A stretch of DNA of 64,000 nt from Candidatus Scybalocola faecavium. GTDB taxonomy: Bacteria > Bacillota > Clostridia > Lachnospirales > Lachnospiraceae. The stretch lies in assembly GCA_018713145.1 (NCBI GenBank), contig DVFP01000001.1:1-64000 (forward strand). Reading direction: 5' to 3'. The translations under genes and the position numbers were made by a program. A model generated the notes under the pieces. That model saw nothing but the letters and a program-made list of their open reading frames with translations. It was not told where the DNA came from and did no database searches. Shown here piece by piece: positions 62,406 through 64,000 of the stretch (within the stretch, counting starts at the first letter, position 1; each line of letters starts with the position of its first letter).

Positions 62406-64000
62406 GCGCCATACACCTCCTCATAAGATTGTTCTTCCACAAGCTCTTTATAGTCCGGACATTGTTCCATAAGGGATTCATGAGAACCGCTTCCGATAAT
62501 CCTGCCCTGCTTTAATACAACGATCTTATCCGCACGGGCAATAAAATCCAGTTCGTGGCTGACTGTAACAATGGTCTTGCCCTTAAACCTGCGGTAGATG
62601 GTATCAATGATTCCGGAAGCTGTCTCTGCGTCCAAAGCGCTGGTGGGTTCATCTAAAAGTAAAATATCCGCATCCTTTAACAGCTCTCTGGCAATGACCA
62701 TACGCTGCTTTTGTCCGCCGGACATGCCATTTCCCCAAATAGCCATGGGCGTATCCATTCCCTGGGGCTGTTCCTTAATATAATCTAAAATTCCCGCCTG
62801 ACGGACAGCATCCGTAAGCTCCTGGTCAGAAACATTGCGGTGGATGCCGTAGGTGAGACATTCCCGGATCGTGCCTCCAAAAGTGGTGGCATCCTGGTTC
62901 ACATAGGATATTTTCTCACGCCATGCATCCAGATTGATTTTTTCAATATCTGTGCCACCAGCGCTGATCCTTCCCTCGTTCGGCAGATAAAGCTGCTCCA
63001 TGAGCTTTAAGATGGTGGTCTTTCCGCTTCCGGAAACACCGGTAATGGCCGTCATTTTTCCCTTAGGGATGACCAGATCCAGGCCGGACAAAATTTCTTT
63101 CTTTTGATTATAGCTAAAGGAAACCTTATCAAATACAATATCTCCCTGGGGAACAGATTTTTCTCCATTTTCTCTCCGGTCCTCCTGAGGCGCTTCCATC
63201 ATAGCTCCGAGACGGGAGGCACGGCCCTGAAGCTCTTTAATATTGCCCCACATCATGGAAATCTGGCGCAGCACTGTATTGATCATAGGCACAAACAGGA
63301 AAAAGGCCAGCCAGGCTTCCAGATTAATCTCCTGACGCTGAAGGAGCAGGCAGCCCCATAAAACCGCCAGCACAGTAGCGATGGCATCGGTAAAAAAGGT
63401 AAACCCGGTTAAAAAGCCGCTGATATACTGATACTGAACATTGGCCTTATACAGCCGGGTGGATGCCTCGATTCCCGCATTTTCTTCTTTTTTCTCAGTT
63501 ACAAAGGATTTGATCAGTGTAAGATTGCGGATCCGCTCTGATAAAAAGCCGGTCAGTCCGCCAATGCGCACCTGGATATTCCGTCCGATCCGGTACTGAA
63601 GGCGGCCCATAAAAATCGCGTACAGGATGTACACAGGAATCAGGACAAACAGCACGGCCAAAAGCTTTTTATTATACATGGAAACCTGCGTCAGACACAT
63701 AAAAAGATACAAGATCATGGATGGCACTGAAATGATGACCGTGATCAGCAATGAAATGGTTGCTTCCGTATCACTGGTTACCGCGCTTAAAAGTTTTCCC
63801 GGATCATTTTCATTGTAATAATCCATACGGATCCCCATCATCCGCTTCCACACAGAATTTCTCGCGGAGCGCACGGATTTCGCGGACGCAAATAATTGTG
63901 ATATGGAGGTCGCCAGGGACAGCACCAGCGTGCCCAGATAATTGATCACAAGGCCCATAATGGCTGCCATGCTGAAATCTCCGGCATACAAAGCGGCTGT
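62402..64000 (-). CDS. ABC exporter half-transporter, N-terminus beyond the window
   Basis: Partial: the frame is open to the right edge, and the visible part begins inside the first membrane helices (LYAGDFSMAAIMGLVINYLG). The ATPase has Walker A AITGVSGSGKTTILKLM, Q-loop YVNQDATTFGGTIREC, signature GMSGGQKQRMVIARELL, Walker B ILLLDEPTSALD and H-loop VTVSHEL. It is the partner of the next half-transporter. The start and any promoter lie outside. Confidence 0.9.
   Translation of the reverse strand, partial: TAALYAGDFSMAAIMGLVINYLGTLVLSLATSISQLFASAKSVRSARNSVWKRMMGIRMDYYNENDPGKLLSAVTSDTEATISLLITVIISVPSMILYLFMCLTQVSMYNKKLLAVLFVLIPVYILYAIFMGRLQYRIGRNIQVRIGGLTGFLSERIRNLTLIKSFVTEKKEENAGIEASTRLYKANVQYQYISGFLTGFTFFTDAIATVLAVLWGCLLLQRQEINLEAWLAFFLFVPMINTVLRQISMMWGNIKELQGRASRLGAMMEAPQEDRRENGEKSVPQGDIVFDKVSFSYNQKKEILSGLDLVIPKGKMTAITGVSGSGKTTILKLMEQLYLPNEGRISAGGTDIEKINLDAWREKISYVNQDATTFGGTIRECLTYGIHRNVSDQELTDAVRQAGILDYIKEQPQGMDTPMAIWGNGMSGGQKQRMVIARELLKDADILLLDEPTSALDAETASGIIDTIYRRFKGKTIVTVSHELDFIARADKIVVLKQGRIIGSGSHESLMEQCPDYKELVEEQSYEEVYGA

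Overview
The window looks like chromosome of a Gram-positive anaerobe of the class Clostridia, most likely a Lachnospiraceae member. The grounds are moderate GC, AGGAGG-type ribosome binding sites 5-11 nt before starts, dense minus-strand operons with 1-15 bp overlaps, an ECF-type importer, a RocB/ornithine route, an M16C peptidase, and DUF1292, DUF3737 and DUF6320 proteins. No species can be named from sequence alone. Almost everything is on the minus strand. The exceptions are a GNAT remnant (13.9 kb), the csoR-fluC pair (40.4-41.3 kb) and an IS3-family element (53.8-55.4 kb).

Layout from left to right. 0.2-5.4 kb: one operon for a vitamin-type (ECF) importer, a PHP phosphoesterase and an RpiR/SIS regulator. 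5.7-6.7 kb: a protein of unknown function. 6.8-12.3 kb: an amino-acid operon with an M20D amidohydrolase, a YfcC-type carrier that carries a frameshift, RocB, and an archaeal-type ornithine cyclodeaminase. 12.5-20.0 kb: a zinc-ribbon/discoidin-like surface protein, a DUF1292 protein, a UvrD-like helicase, gltX, and a large membrane protein. 20.2-24.5 kb: a sigma-factor/membrane-protein/ABC operon. 24.7-26.2 kb: an MFS exporter behind an elaborate leader. 26.3-30.0 kb: NUDIX, condensation-like, esterase and GNAT genes. 30.3-32.4 kb: a carboxymuconolactone-decarboxylase-like protein, a MerR-like protein and a LysR regulator. 32.5-39.1 kb: a nickel/oligopeptide-type ABC importer preceded by two SAM methyltransferases. 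39.4-43.7 kb: an S66 peptidase, a His-rich CsoR, FluC, an aldo/keto reductase and DUF3737. 44.5-52.5 kb: a complete Wadjet anti-plasmid system (jetABCD). 52.7-53.4 kb: a broken AlbA/Schlafen-type gene. 53.8-55.4 kb: an IS3 element. 55.7-64 kb: one coupled operon of two ABC exporter half-transporters, a thioredoxin-reductase-like flavoprotein, a trigger-factor-like protein, a thioredoxin and an M16C peptidase.

The signals most worth following are regulatory. The two-methyltransferase/ABC-importer operon starts with a leader of about 210 nt, built from repeated small hairpins and ending in a strong intrinsic terminator just before the first gene. It looks like an attenuator or riboswitch I cannot assign to a known class. 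The MFS exporter is preceded by an 11-codon leader ORF with an excellent ribosome binding site, a palindrome spanning the promoter, and a hairpin abutting the transporter's Shine-Dalgarno, which resembles antibiotic-induced translational attenuation. The Wadjet operon and the broken AlbA-type gene upstream of it share a duplicated promoter of about 42 bp.

Other oddities are a sigma factor whose conserved N-terminus has no standard start codon, a thioredoxin-reductase homologue without NADPH-binding motifs, and several families of short intergenic repeats.
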